Shown here: positions 28,035 to 36,499 of the stretch, piece by piece
How the letters are laid out: the number at the start of each line of letters is the position of its first letter
Numbering within the stretch: the first letter of the stretch is position 1
Assembly: GCA_963667715.1 (NCBI GenBank)
Contig: OY763926.1
Coordinates: forward strand, 3,596,001-3,660,000
DNA length: 64,000 nt
Direction: 5' to 3'
DNA from: JAFGDI01 sp963667715
GTDB lineage: Bacteria > Planctomycetota > Phycisphaerae > Sedimentisphaerales > SM23-30
The notes under the pieces: generated by a model
Database searches by the model: none
Seen by the model: only the letters and a program-made list of their open reading frames with translations
What the model was told of the DNA's origin: nothing
Position numbers and translations under genes: made by a program

Positions 28035-28370
28035 TTACGCGTTATAAGACATTGCATCACTCACTGATTTTAAATAATTTTTAGGAATAAGAAGGTTAAA
28101 CAGTATCCAAGATCCCATCATAATTGGTACATTATGAACTACACTTAAAAAAATCACAAAGATACTATAAGCCAGCGATAACAAAAAGCCTCCTATTAGA
28201 TGACCTAAAATAGTAACATTATCAACAGGGATATCCATTTTTTTTGCACATGACAAAAAACCGCTCATGTATGAGACAGAAAACAATACACAAAATATTA
28301 AGTGCGAAACAATCTCTGATAATATCATAAATGAACAAAATTTAATATGCAGATATTTAAATTCCTGCAC
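28035..28370 (-). CDS. small membrane protein, possibly frameshifted
   Basis: About 111 residues with three or four hydrophobic segments and no recognised family. Only a GTG start is available in frame and it lacks a ribosome site. A good site (AAGGA, 6 bases, ATG at 28440) opens a 27-codon frame with a hydrophobic end (KITIICSFLLWTCCAGI) in another frame that stops at 28357, so the original gene may have begun at 28440 and lost its frame near 28360-28370. It is followed by the same 190-bp segment as the membrane-protein gene at 38917. Likely an orphan immunity-type gene (inference). Confidence 0.4.
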   Translation of the reverse strand: MQEFKYLHIKFCSFMILSEIVSHLIFCVLFSVSYMSGFLSCAKKMDIPVDNVTILGHLIGGFLLSLAYSIFVIFLSVVHNVPIMMGSWILFNLLIPKNYLKSVSDAMSYNA

Positions 28371-28459
28371 AACAAGTCCATAGCAAAAAAGAGCATATTA
28401 TAGTAATTTTCGTTATTTTTTCCCAATTCTGAAGTGTCATAAAATATCCTTATGATAAA

Positions 28460-28502
28460 TAGAGAGGAACTAAAAGGGTACGTCTCTTTTTACTTCCTTT
28501 TT
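28460..28502. repeat. REP-like palindrome (GGGTACGTCTC type)
   Basis: GGAACTAAAA pairs imperfectly with TTTTTACTTCC around a GGGTACGTCTC core. Confidence 0.6.
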
Positions 28503-28544
28503 CTAATGCCATCATCTCAAACCAACCCCCAAATTGCCAACCAA

Positions 28545-28679
28545 CTCTTTGCGACCTAGCGGCTTTGCGTTAAACTCTTATTCATAGAAAACCATCAACT
28601 CCCCAATAATACCAAACCACCACCCACCAAGTCAACATCAATCCAACCTACCATATAGACGCAACACACTGCCCCTCCC
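28545..28679. repeat. phrase repeat and 74-bp repeat copy 2
   Basis: 28545-28580 reads CCAACCAACTCTTTGCGACC...GCGTTAAACTCTT, one of the short intergenic phrases found many times in the window. 28605-28679 is the second copy of the repeat at 26873. Confidence 0.7.
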
Positions 28680-28850
28680 TGCAACTTCCGGCCAGTAAAT
28701 CTATCAAAAAACGCTATTTTTACAAAAAATCAGCCATTTTTTACATTTTCCACCAAATTCCAACTTGAAAATCCCCAAAAATCAGGCCTAAGATATGTCA
28801 GGTTGAGAAATGTCTGAATGAAATACAGTCTCGATTTCAAAAGGTCAGAA

Positions 28851-31838
28851 ATGAAAAAATTGGGTATTATTCTCATTGTGTTCTTATTGTCCAGATGTTT
28901 AGTTGCAGGTGTAGAAAATTATTGGGGAGTCGATCTTAAAAATGCTGTTAATATATACGATTCACAAATAGATACTAATACAGACTGGGAAAGTGACAAA
29001 CAATATATAATCTGGAATATACCCTTAGAAATAACAAATGGGGCTACTCTAAAAATACCTGCCGGAACAGAAATATACTATCTCAACAATTACGATGACT
29101 ATTATCCTGTCTTTGAAGTTCTCAATAATGGCTGTTTGATTACCGACTCCGTATCTCCCAATAATATAGAAAAACAAAATATTCCTATTAAAATATTACC
29201 TTTAGACTTTTCGGGAATAACAGGTGTAGATCAAAATCTCTGTACCGTCTCTCTCCATAAAAGCGCTTCTCCTGACTGCAACATCCAAAACATCATCTGC
29301 TTTGATAATTATACTGGCATAATATCAAATAGAGAATTAATCGCACCTATTAGAGATAATATTATATTGTATTGTTATACTGGTATAAATTCCACAGGGA
29401 CAGCCAGAATACTTAATAATTGTATATGCTATTGGGGTGAGTCTGTACCTGCACTTTATTTTCTCCCTGGCTTTGCGATAAGATGCCATCCTTACACACT
29501 GAAAGATTTTGAAACAGATATTATAACTGAGATGTCTGATGTCACATACTATATCAGTGGTAATACTCTGTATCATGGCGACATTGGTGTATACGCAGAA
29601 AAACATCAACTCTGCAACCCCACTCCGATTAATGTATATATCTATTCTAATATCTTTTCCAAGACTTGGGATTTTACAACCTGCATAGAGCACTCAGTTA
29701 TAGATCATGGTCTTAGGTTCAATGGTTTTAATAAGATCTACAACTATTGGTCAAATCGTGATATCGAGATATATCCTTATCTATACTCAGCAACTGATCC
29801 CTTCGTCGATATGACTTTAGATAATCTAATACCAGTAATATTAAAAGATGACTCTGTGTTTAATGAATGCTTCGCATATAACGATATACTGTCTTATGCC
29901 GTCTCTGAACGCCTCCCTTTAAATGATACTTTCCATCTCAGCCCAAAGGAGGATGAAGTGCCAGCTAAGCAAATCACTCCCGGCTTCCAGACATATTCAA
30001 ATTTCACCGGCAGCATTCGATACCCCGAATCAGATTTCAATTTAGATGGGATAGTATCATTAGATGACTATATCAAGCTGTCAAAATACTATTTAGAAGA
30101 AATACCATACTATGAATATTTAGATAAAGATATAGAAGAAAATTATAATGGCGAGCCAAATTATTATGGCGACATAAACAATGACTTCATAGTAAACCTT
30201 AATGACTTCGCTATTATTGCAAAAAACTGGGGCGAACACACCACCGATCCAAATTACGATTTAAATCAAAATGGGACAGTAGAAATAAACGATGTTTCCA
30301 CTATACTTAAAAACCATTTACATAAAGTATCAACGATCAAAACGCCAAAAGAAGATGCTGACCCTAATGTCATTAGTATAGATTTGAACAAAGACTTTAT
30401 AATAGATCATAATGATATCGCAGAATTAACTTACAACTGGTTAGACAATGATGTTAGCGAACAATACGATGAAGTACCTATGACAATAGTATCTACTGAT
30501 ACTGGTGAGGTTTTTGATATCAATGATATATCAGGAAAAATATCATTCAAATTTGAACATGTATCATTTTATTCGCAAACTCACGTATATCTGGGTCATG
30601 AAAAAATTGGCAGAGTATTCTATGGTGATGAATTGTTAGATTGGGATTTAAGGACGTTTTCGCTCAATACTAATATCTATAGAAATGGAACATACCTGCT
30701 AACCTTTGTAAATATAACAAGCGACCATACAAAAAGCATATATAACAAGATAATTACAATTAACAACGAAATTGAAGATTTAGTATTACCGAATATAACA
30801 AAGGATATGGATAAGGTTAAATTTAGTTACAGGACCAAAACTCCTTCTAGCCAATTCCAAATCCTTGATAGATATAGTGAAGAGATAGCTTACACGCAGG
30901 AAATAAATACAAATTATGCAGATATTATCATAGATGATCCGAATATTATACCGGCTTGTTATACTATCCGCATTACTCCGAACGTGCAAACAAAGACAAG
31001 CCAAAGTCCTATAAACTTCATGGGATCTGTCAAACCATCAGAAAAAGTTCCTATGGATTCTAAAATGTTAATATTAGTTCCATTTGATGATATAGAAAAA
31101 TGTGCAAGAAGTATAATAACAGAAGTTATTAATGCCTGTAGAGCCAGAAATGTATCGTACACTATACTATACGGAAAAGATGCTAATTATGGCAGTTTAA
31201 GAAAACATGTTACTGAGGGAAAAGCCGAGTATTTGGTAATTTTTACTCATGCAAATTTTATTAAAGAAAAAAATATTTCATTTTTAAAACTATATGCAAG
31301 AGATGCAGATACATATAAACTTGAAGAAACGAGAATGTACTCATATGATTCTCCATTAATATCAAATGAAGAAGCAAAAGTGTCAGCATTTCTATCTGAT
31401 TTAGTATTTTACCAAGATGGACAACTAAAATTAGTATATAACTTTGGATGTAATACAGGAGTAGCAATTCAGCAAAGCCGAAACATACATCATCTGAATA
31501 ATGACTTTGCATATTATTTTGGGACTCGAGTTAGCGATGGTACTGACAGAGTATACTGTGGTTTTGCAGATGCTGTTGAACTGCCACAAATGGATTTTTT
31601 TGATTCACTAACTAAAACGAAAACAGGACATATAAATTTATGGAACCGTTTGGGGCAGGGATTAAAATTCAAATTTTCATATATAGATGGAGTTATATCA
31701 TCTGGCGGAGCTGGTCGTGTTGCTTTCTGGGGAGGAGATGGCGTAATCGATGGCACACTTGATTATTCGGAAATCGACCCTGTTAATCGTGACAAATTTA
31801 CAGTATATGGCGATGGTACTTTGCTAAAATTACAATAG
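28851..31838 (+). CDS. large secreted protein: beta-helix-like N-terminus, dockerins, possible clan CD protease end
   Basis: About 995 residues from the ATG at 28851, which follows AAGGTCAG and starts a signal peptide (MKKLGIILIVFLLSRCLVAG). N-terminal 350 residues: strand-rich, with ITNGATLKIPAGTEIYY and repeated short turns, typical of right-handed beta-helices. Middle (about 390-560): three or more dockerin-like Asp/Asn loops (SDFNLDGIVSLDDYIKL, GDINNDFIVNLNDFAII, DLNQNGTVEINDVSTIL, DLNKDFIIDHNDIAEL). C-terminal 270 residues: LVIFTHANF and LVYNFGCNTGVA resemble the His and Cys motifs of caspase-like CHAT/gingipain proteins (clan CD), but this is a motif-level guess. It forms an operon with the next gene. 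Codon use is AT-richer than most neighbours. Confidence 0.6.
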   Translation: MKKLGIILIVFLLSRCLVAGVENYWGVDLKNAVNIYDSQIDTNTDWESDKQYIIWNIPLEITNGATLKIPAGTEIYYLNNYDDYYPVFEVLNNGCLITDSVSPNNIEKQNIPIKILPLDFSGITGVDQNLCTVSLHKSASPDCNIQNIICFDNYTGIISNRELIAPIRDNIILYCYTGINSTGTARILNNCICYWGESVPALYFLPGFAIRCHPYTLKDFETDIITEMSDVTYYISGNTLYHGDIGVYAEKHQLCNPTPINVYIYSNIFSKTWDFTTCIEHSVIDHGLRFNGFNKIYNYWSNRDIEIYPYLYSATDPFVDMTLDNLIPVILKDDSVFNECFAYNDILSYAVSERLPLNDTFHLSPKEDEVPAKQITPGFQTYSNFTGSIRYPESDFNLDGIVSLDDYIKLSKYYLEEIPYYEYLDKDIEENYNGEPNYYGDINNDFIVNLNDFAIIAKNWGEHTTDPNYDLNQNGTVEINDVSTILKNHLHKVSTIKTPKEDADPNVISIDLNKDFIIDHNDIAELTYNWLDNDVSEQYDEVPMTIVSTDTGEVFDINDISGKISFKFEHVSFYSQTHVYLGHEKIGRVFYGDELLDWDLRTFSLNTNIYRNGTYLLTFVNITSDHTKSIYNKIITINNEIEDLVLPNITKDMDKVKFSYRTKTPSSQFQILDRYSEEIAYTQEINTNYADIIIDDPNIIPACYTIRITPNVQTKTSQSPINFMGSVKPSEKVPMDSKMLILVPFDDIEKCARSIITEVINACRARNVSYTILYGKDANYGSLRKHVTEGKAEYLVIFTHANFIKEKNISFLKLYARDADTYKLEETRMYSYDSPLISNEEAKVSAFLSDLVFYQDGQLKLVYNFGCNTGVAIQQSRNIHHLNNDFAYYFGTRVSDGTDRVYCGFADAVELPQMDFFDSLTKTKTGHINLWNRLGQGLKFKFSYIDGVISSGGAGRVAFWGGDGVIDGTLDYSEIDPVNRDKFTVYGDGTLLKLQ

Positions 31839-31848
31839 AAGGTATATT

Positions 31849-32412
31849 ATGAAGAAAATAATTATAACAATGCTGATATTAATATTAACGCTTGTCTGTT
31901 TTGGTGTAGAGCTAAAAAAAGAGCGTGCAGAATATGATTTCACGTTACCATCTAAAGATATTATCTTTAGTGTTGATGAAATGGAAATGACCTTAACAGG
32001 GATGGTCTGGAATGGAAAAAGAAGACTAATATTACCTAAGCCGATGAGAGTAACACTTTTGCAAAAGCTAGAAGAACCGCTACCATATCAAAAGTTGCAT
32101 ACAGGTGTAGATACTTATAGGCTTAAAAGAATCTATAAAGATAGCGATAGCATTATTGAAATAATAAAGCATTTATCAAATCCTTTTATGGATAAAGACA
32201 TAAAAACTCAGCCAGCTTCAGAAAACTCGATCACTACAGAATACGCTATAGTGTTATACTACTACCATTATAATTTAATAGTTCCATTTACTGAGAACAG
32301 TGGTATAGCTGAATCGGTAAACGGAAAAAGTAATACTTTTTTTGATTTTTTAAATAACTCTGGAGAGAAATATATAGATAACTTCAATTCAGACAGACCG
32401 ACAAGATTTTAA
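31849..32412 (+). CDS. exported protein of unknown function, partner of the upstream gene
   Basis: 187 residues with a clear N-terminal signal peptide (MKKIIITMLILILTLVCFG) and no recognised domain. The mature part is mixed strand and helix (DIIFSVDEMEMTLTGMVWNG). The start lies 10 bases after the stop of the large dockerin/protease-like gene, and GAAGG provides a ribosome site, so the two are translated from one message. Candidate roles are chaperone or inhibitor of the large protein (pure inference). Confidence 0.55.
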   Translation: MKKIIITMLILILTLVCFGVELKKERAEYDFTLPSKDIIFSVDEMEMTLTGMVWNGKRRLILPKPMRVTLLQKLEEPLPYQKLHTGVDTYRLKRIYKDSDSIIEIIKHLSNPFMDKDIKTQPASENSITTEYAIVLYYYHYNLIVPFTENSGIAESVNGKSNTFFDFLNNSGEKYIDNFNSDRPTRF

Positions 32413-32974
32413 CTCCCCATCCCCACCACTAATGCAGGGGAAACTAAATGGAGCCGTCCCCTTCTGCAATACAACTCATCATACCACCCCCCTATACAAA
32501 TCAAATCGCCAACCAACTCTTTGCGTATTAGCGTCTTCGCGTTAAACTCTTCTTTTAATTACTTACTATTTCTCCTCTGTACTACTATCCATCAACTTCT
32601 TGTTTTATATGTGTAATTATTTTTCACATTCGATGTAACTTGCTAAATATTCGCATGTTACCTTCTCGCCAAAAGCACATGAACTTTGCAGATTAATAAC
32701 CTTAATTCGCTACCCTAACCATCATTTTCTTATCCTATAAATCCTACCATCCTAGCCACTATTCTTCTTCCTTTGCGGGTACCAAGCACCTGGCGCCTTT
32801 GCGTGACATCCTCTTCTTCTCTGCGTCCTCTGTGGTTAAACTTTCTTATGCTTTATCCCCACTCAGACCTACATTTCACACTATATAACATCATTAATAT
32901 ATATTAAGCACTTACGCTATTATCAACCTCAATAATGTCAAGCAAGATGCTCGACCTACTTAATTATAACGGTT
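32413..32974. repeat. gene-free stretch of intergenic phrase repeats
   Basis: Contains a REP-like GGGGAAACTAAATGGAGCCG element at 32440-32470 and phrases such as CCAACCAACTCTTTGCG, CTTCGCGTTAAACTCTTCTT, CTTTGCGTGACATCCTC and CTCTGTGGTTAAAC. These recur at 28545, 37700-38450, 42180-42280, 48660-48715 and 61085-61460. No gene seen. Confidence 0.7.
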
Positions 32975-33125
32975 CTAGTCGGAGTTTACAGCATAAATAT
33001 CGGTACTGCCATCTCGCAGATCGACTTCCTCCCGGTTGCCCAGCAGATCATAGCCAAATGTCTCGCTATCGCCGGAATCGCTGAAATACTCAACCGATCT
33101 CAGACGACGCAAATGGGCAAAATAT
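32975..33125 (-). pseudogene. RHS/YD-repeat remnant
   Basis: Read on the minus strand, about 47 codons stay open and give RLRSVEYFSDSGDSETFGYD and then LLGNREEVDLRDGSTDIYA before a TAG at 32975. YDLLGNREE is a typical YD repeat of RHS proteins. It has no start and no continuation, so it is a fragment of an RHS core at the far end of the toxin-tip array. Confidence 0.75.
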
Positions 33126-33150
33126 GGTGGATGGCTTTGGTTAATTCCAT

Positions 33151-33387
33151 TTAACGTTTGGCACGATGCAATAATTCAAAATCCTCATCTAATTTTGTAA
33201 CAAGTAATAAACTTTGCTCTATGCCTACACGAAACATAACACCACCAGTTTCATAACATATCCCATATGCTTCATCGCTATATGGTATAAATATACAATC
33301 AACAATTGCCTCTTCATTACTATTAAATACACTTGCTTTGACTACATCGCCCAGCTCTACTCTTTCACCTGATAAATACTTAAACAT
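33151..33387 (-). CDS. small protein, candidate immunity-associated
   Basis: 78 residues beginning MFKYLSGERVELGDVV, then strands rich in Val/Ile and ending LLHRAKR. The KYLxGExVxxGDxV opening is shared by many small proteins near polymorphic toxins, in my recollection, but I cannot name the family. Ribosome site GGAA before the ATG. It follows the toxin/immunity pair on the same strand after a REP-like palindrome. Confidence 0.5.
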   Translation of the reverse strand: MFKYLSGERVELGDVVKASVFNSNEEAIVDCIFIPYSDEAYGICYETGGVMFRVGIEQSLLLVTKLDEDFELLHRAKR

Positions 33388-33414
33388 TATATGGTATTCC
33401 TTATTTACTCAAAC

Positions 33415-33440
33415 GGAGAGAACTAAAGGGGTCCGTCCTT
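33415..33440. repeat. solo IS-end/REP-like sequence
   Basis: GAACTAAAGGGGTCCGTCC, identical over about 19 bases to the outer part of the IS ends at 34851 and 36350, but with no transposase next to it. It contains the stop codon of the upstream gene. Confidence 0.75.
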
Positions 33441-33905
33441 GTATCGAAGCTTTGTACCTTCAACTACATATGAACTTTTATCTGCCAGAATCAAAAAGTA
33501 ATTTCTTACATACTCCTCCCCATTAGCGAGATCACAAAACAGTTTAATTATTAAGTCTCCTTCAAGCTGAATGGCTAGGTCAAAAAATATATTCAGCTCA
33601 TAACCTATAACCTTTCTCCCATACAATTCCTTACGACTCTCTAAAATCAATTCACAATTATCACATAAATCACCTGAACCATATAGAATTTTTGTTTTAT
33701 TTTCGACTCGCCATGGACAATACACCATAAAATCAATATCACCATAAACCATCTCTTTACCACTTGGAGCCCTTCTATGTCTTACATATTGTTTACCAAA
33801 ATCTAATGTAATAATAGTACCGGTTCCAGGCCCAACGCCAAATTTAAATAATGGCATGCCAACTAAACTACCCAACACTTTCTTGAAGTTATCTATATTA
33901 TTCAT
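33423..33905 (-). CDS. likely immunity protein, C-terminus overwritten by a repeat
   Basis: 160 residues, cytoplasmic, unrecognised; includes MPLFKFGVGPGTGTIITLDFG and a late FCDLANGEEYVRNYFLI. Its ATG overlaps the stop of the upstream toxin tip in the form TAATG, the coupling expected for a toxin and its immunity protein. The last residues (KDGPL and stop) are read from the solo IS-end sequence AAGGACGGACCCCTTTAG, so the natural C-terminus was lost or replaced when that sequence arrived. Confidence 0.6.
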   Translation of the reverse strand: MNNIDNFKKVLGSLVGMPLFKFGVGPGTGTIITLDFGKQYVRHRRAPSGKEMVYGDIDFMVYCPWRVENKTKILYGSGDLCDNCELILESRKELYGRKVIGYELNIFFDLAIQLEGDLIIKLFCDLANGEEYVRNYFLILADKSSYVVEGTKLRYKDGPL

Positions 33906-34141
33906 TATTTAAACCAAGTCTTTGCAATTTCCATTATTTCTTTATAACTATAATCTTGTCCGGTTATCAATTCATGTAAAACTTCTACTTCGTCATCTGA
34001 AAGATCTAACCTCTTTTGAATATCACGAACTTGCTTATTTGTTCTTCTTAGAGCATTTCTACTCTTAAATTTAGTTTTCTTACACGTATTATGCACCAGC
34101 ACATTCGCACCAGAAACATAATAAGTATGCGTTCCTTCAAC
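33905..34141 (-). pseudogene. polymorphic toxin C-terminal tip with HINT end
   Basis: The open frame reads VEGTHTYYVSGANVLVHNTC and then a basic, helical tip of about 60 residues (FKSRNALRRTNKQVRDIQKR..ITGQDYSYKEIMEIAKTWFK). HTYYVSGxNVLVHN is the C-terminal end of a HINT/pretoxin processing domain, which releases the toxin after the Asn. An in-frame TAG lies just upstream (34142-34144), so the RHS body is missing; only weak starts (GTG/CTG) are available. The toxin fold is not recognised. The downstream gene overlaps its stop codon. Confidence 0.7.
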
Positions 34142-34154
34142 CTAGAAATTTTTC

Positions 34155-34625
34155 TTATTCACCATTTAATATCGTATCATTATAAAATTCTATTTCCTGA
34201 CAAATGGCAGTCATTTTATTAAGTGATTCTCTGTCAATACAATAGGGGATCTGATATTCAGATGAAATTCTGGTAATAACAATATATACTCTTAAATCCT
34301 TTTGTTCGCATAATCCTGAAAAATATTCTTTGAATGGAAAAAGTTTCGCCAAAACATAAACAATATGATCTTTTATATATAATGAATCTATAAATACTCC
34401 TGATTCAAAAGACCAGATACTCGTTGTTCGAAAATATTTAGTATTATTTCTTACCACATCATCACCTTTTTTCCAGTTACGAGTTGGTAACACACCTGTC
34501 TTTTCTGTAACAACGCATGGCTCAAATTTGTCTATAAATGAAACAATATTAAAATCAACAGACAATTCCTTTACATTAGAACTCTCATTAACATTATACT
34601 CTTGCAGAAAATATCCTTCAGTCAT
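34155..34625 (-). CDS. DUF4279-type likely immunity protein
   Basis: About 156 residues from the ATG at 34625 (AGGA upstream). LPTRNWKKGDDV in the first third followed by SIWSFES and a Leu-rich middle match the DUF4279 pattern (L.PTR.W.KGD ... W...S), a family frequently found as an immunity protein beside polymorphic toxins. It starts 15 bases after the stop of a toxin-tip fragment on the same strand. A TTG-started version ten codons longer would overlap that fragment. The role as antidote is inferred from family and position. Confidence 0.7.
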   Translation of the reverse strand: MTEGYFLQEYNVNESSNVKELSVDFNIVSFIDKFEPCVVTEKTGVLPTRNWKKGDDVVRNNTKYFRTTSIWSFESGVFIDSLYIKDHIVYVLAKLFPFKEYFSGLCEQKDLRVYIVITRISSEYQIPYCIDRESLNKMTAICQEIEFYNDTILNGE

Positions 34626-34639
34626 TTCGTTTCCTAAAA

Positions 34640-34850
34640 CTATAAATAATTCCAAATATTATCAATTATTTCTCCACTAGTAGTCCTGTATGTCCCATCA
34701 GTCCATATCTCACCATGATAGTTCGGAGAATATCCAAATTCTTTCTTTATTGCTTCCACAGCTCTACCAACTTCTCTTGGATGTTTTCCTTTAAAGATCT
34801 CTGCAGCCTCTTTTGAAATAGTGTGGCCACCTTTTTGAAAGGAGAGAGAG
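34640..34850 (-). pseudogene. toxin-tip fragment truncated at the IS end
   Basis: About 68 in-frame codons ending in a TAG at 34640: FQKGGHTISKEAAEIFKG, then KEFGYSPNYHGEIWTDGTY, then SGEIIDNIWNYL. It reads as the last part of a secreted nuclease-like or deaminase-like toxin, but I cannot name the family. The 5' part stops exactly where the insertion sequence begins (34851). The sequence on the other side of the IS does not continue it. Confidence 0.65.
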
Positions 34851-36350
34851 AACTAAAGGGGTCCGTCCCACACCTGTTCGGCACTAAGTTTGCTATTGTA
34901 ATGTTTGGTTGTTTTTTCTGGAAATATTTTTTAAAATAATAGCTCAAACTATCTATCTTAACTTGCGCGACGTGTTTTTTTATGCATAATATAAGGCATG
35001 ACAGCAAAACGTGAAGACATACAGGAATTTCAGCTTCAAGGCTTTAAGTATTTTAAAGCTATATCAGCAATGCTTGATAGTCTGCATGATGCCGGTTGTG
35101 AGAGAGACAAAGCAGGCAATCGCAAACTTCACATGGATCAGTATATGTCTCTGTTGCTCTTATATATGTTCAACCCGATATGTCAATCAATGAGAGGTAT
35201 CCAGCAGGCAAGTGAGCTTAAAAAGGTTCAGCGATTATTGAAATGCCCTCGCGCATCCTTGGGGAGCCTATCAGAAGCAACTACAGTTTTCGATAGTAAG
35301 TTAATGCAGGATATAATCGATAATCTGGCATTAAAGCTTAGTCCTATCCCTACAAGCAACAAGCTCGACAGTGTTACCGACATTCTTACTGCTGTTGATG
35401 GCACACTTATCCCGGCACTATCAAAGATGACCTGGGCGTTATACCAGCACAATAACAATGCCGTAAAAGCTCATGTTCATTTTGATATCCAAAAACATGT
35501 TCCCGTAAGAGTTTCGATTACTGAAGGTAATGGCAACGAACGGAAAGTACTCTCTGAGAATCTTGAAGCTGGTCGCATTTATGTAAAAGACCGCGGTTAT
35601 GCCTCATTGGAACTATTTCAAAAGATAATTGATAGTAAAAGTTCCTTTGTATGCAGGGTACGTGATAATTCAAATTATGACTTGACCGAAGAATACCCTG
35701 TCAATAACGAAGCTACTAATGCCGGCGTACGTTTTGACTGTAAAGTCAGACTGGGCGGCAATAATACTAAGAAAATGCTAAAAGAACATGTCCGTTTGAT
35801 TGCGGTTAAATGTACTCCGCATAAGAAGAAAGCCAAGACCGGGAGAGGCGGACCAGAACAGGGAGAAATGCTTCTTATTGCGACAGATAGGTTCGATCTT
35901 GATGCAGATGTTGTCGCTTTAATATTCAAACATCGCTGGGCAATAGAAGTGTTTTTCAAGCAATTCAAACATATGCTTGGCTGCCGTTCTTTGCTAAGTC
36001 AGAATCCAAACGGCATAGCCCTGCAAACTTATGCCGCCATTATCGCCTGCATGCTGATAGCATTATGGACAGGCAAAAAGCCAACAGTCAGAACTTACGA
36101 ATTTATCTGCTGGTATTTCACCGGAATGGCAGACCTGGATGAATTACTAACTCACATCTCCAAATTACAAAACCAGGATTGATTTATAATTGCCAATTTG
36201 CGTAAACAAGCTGGTCGGCTAATGCTGCGCTGAAATAATTCTTGCCTAGATTTTGCTCCGTCAATACAATGCGATTATTCCGTTACTGAATAAATGAACT
36301 AAGTGATGCAAAGACTGTGCCGAACAGGTGTGGGACGGACCCCTTTAGTT
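34851..36350 (+). mobile_element. IS4-family insertion sequence with perfect 34-bp terminal inverted repeats
   Basis: Left end 34851-34884 (AACTAAAGGGGTCCGTCCCA then CACCTGTTCGGCAC) is the exact reverse complement of 36317-36350. One transposase gene lies inside. The flanks (GGAGAGAGAG and CCCTCGCATA) do not match, so no target duplication is visible. That, and the truncated toxin on one side only, suggests recombination between copies after insertion. Confidence 0.9.
34998..36182 (+). CDS. IS4-family DDE transposase
   Basis: 394 residues. The DDE residues are visible: Asp in TAVDGTLI (about 134), Asp in VKDRGYASLE (about 199) and Glu in HRWAIEVFFKQFKHMLG (about 317), the last within the Y/H-(2)R-(3)E-(6)K signature of IS4 elements. 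The frame is intact and the ends are perfect, so the element may still be mobile. ATG at 34998 with AAGG close by. It transcribes against the surrounding toxin/immunity genes. Confidence 0.95.
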   Translation: MTAKREDIQEFQLQGFKYFKAISAMLDSLHDAGCERDKAGNRKLHMDQYMSLLLLYMFNPICQSMRGIQQASELKKVQRLLKCPRASLGSLSEATTVFDSKLMQDIIDNLALKLSPIPTSNKLDSVTDILTAVDGTLIPALSKMTWALYQHNNNAVKAHVHFDIQKHVPVRVSITEGNGNERKVLSENLEAGRIYVKDRGYASLELFQKIIDSKSSFVCRVRDNSNYDLTEEYPVNNEATNAGVRFDCKVRLGGNNTKKMLKEHVRLIAVKCTPHKKKAKTGRGGPEQGEMLLIATDRFDLDADVVALIFKHRWAIEVFFKQFKHMLGCRSLLSQNPNGIALQTYAAIIACMLIALWTGKKPTVRTYEFICWYFTGMADLDELLTHISKLQNQD

Positions 36351-36352
36351 CC

Positions 36353-36443
36353 CTCGCATAGCGGGGAATTTATCCGCCTGTGGCGGACTGAGTTCACTGA
36401 GAGATGGAAGCAAATATTGAGCCGAACTGGATTGTGACTGTCC
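36353..36443. repeat. ~90-bp repeat, copy 1 (partner 38520-38610)
   Basis: Both copies run GCATAGCGGGGAATTTATCC, then the dyad CCGCCTGTGGCGG, then GAGTTCACTGAGA and ATATTGAGCCGAAC. They bracket a 2-kb block holding the third RHS tip module and the broken RAYT gene. Confidence 0.8.
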
Positions 36444-36499
36444 TCGGTTATCTTTCCTGCACCATCAGTAATACACATTATATATAGTAGAATCTGAAA

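Noticed and set aside
34841..36360. Target-site duplication of the IS
   Set aside because: The ten bases on each side (GGAGAGAGAG and CCCTCGCATA) do not match.
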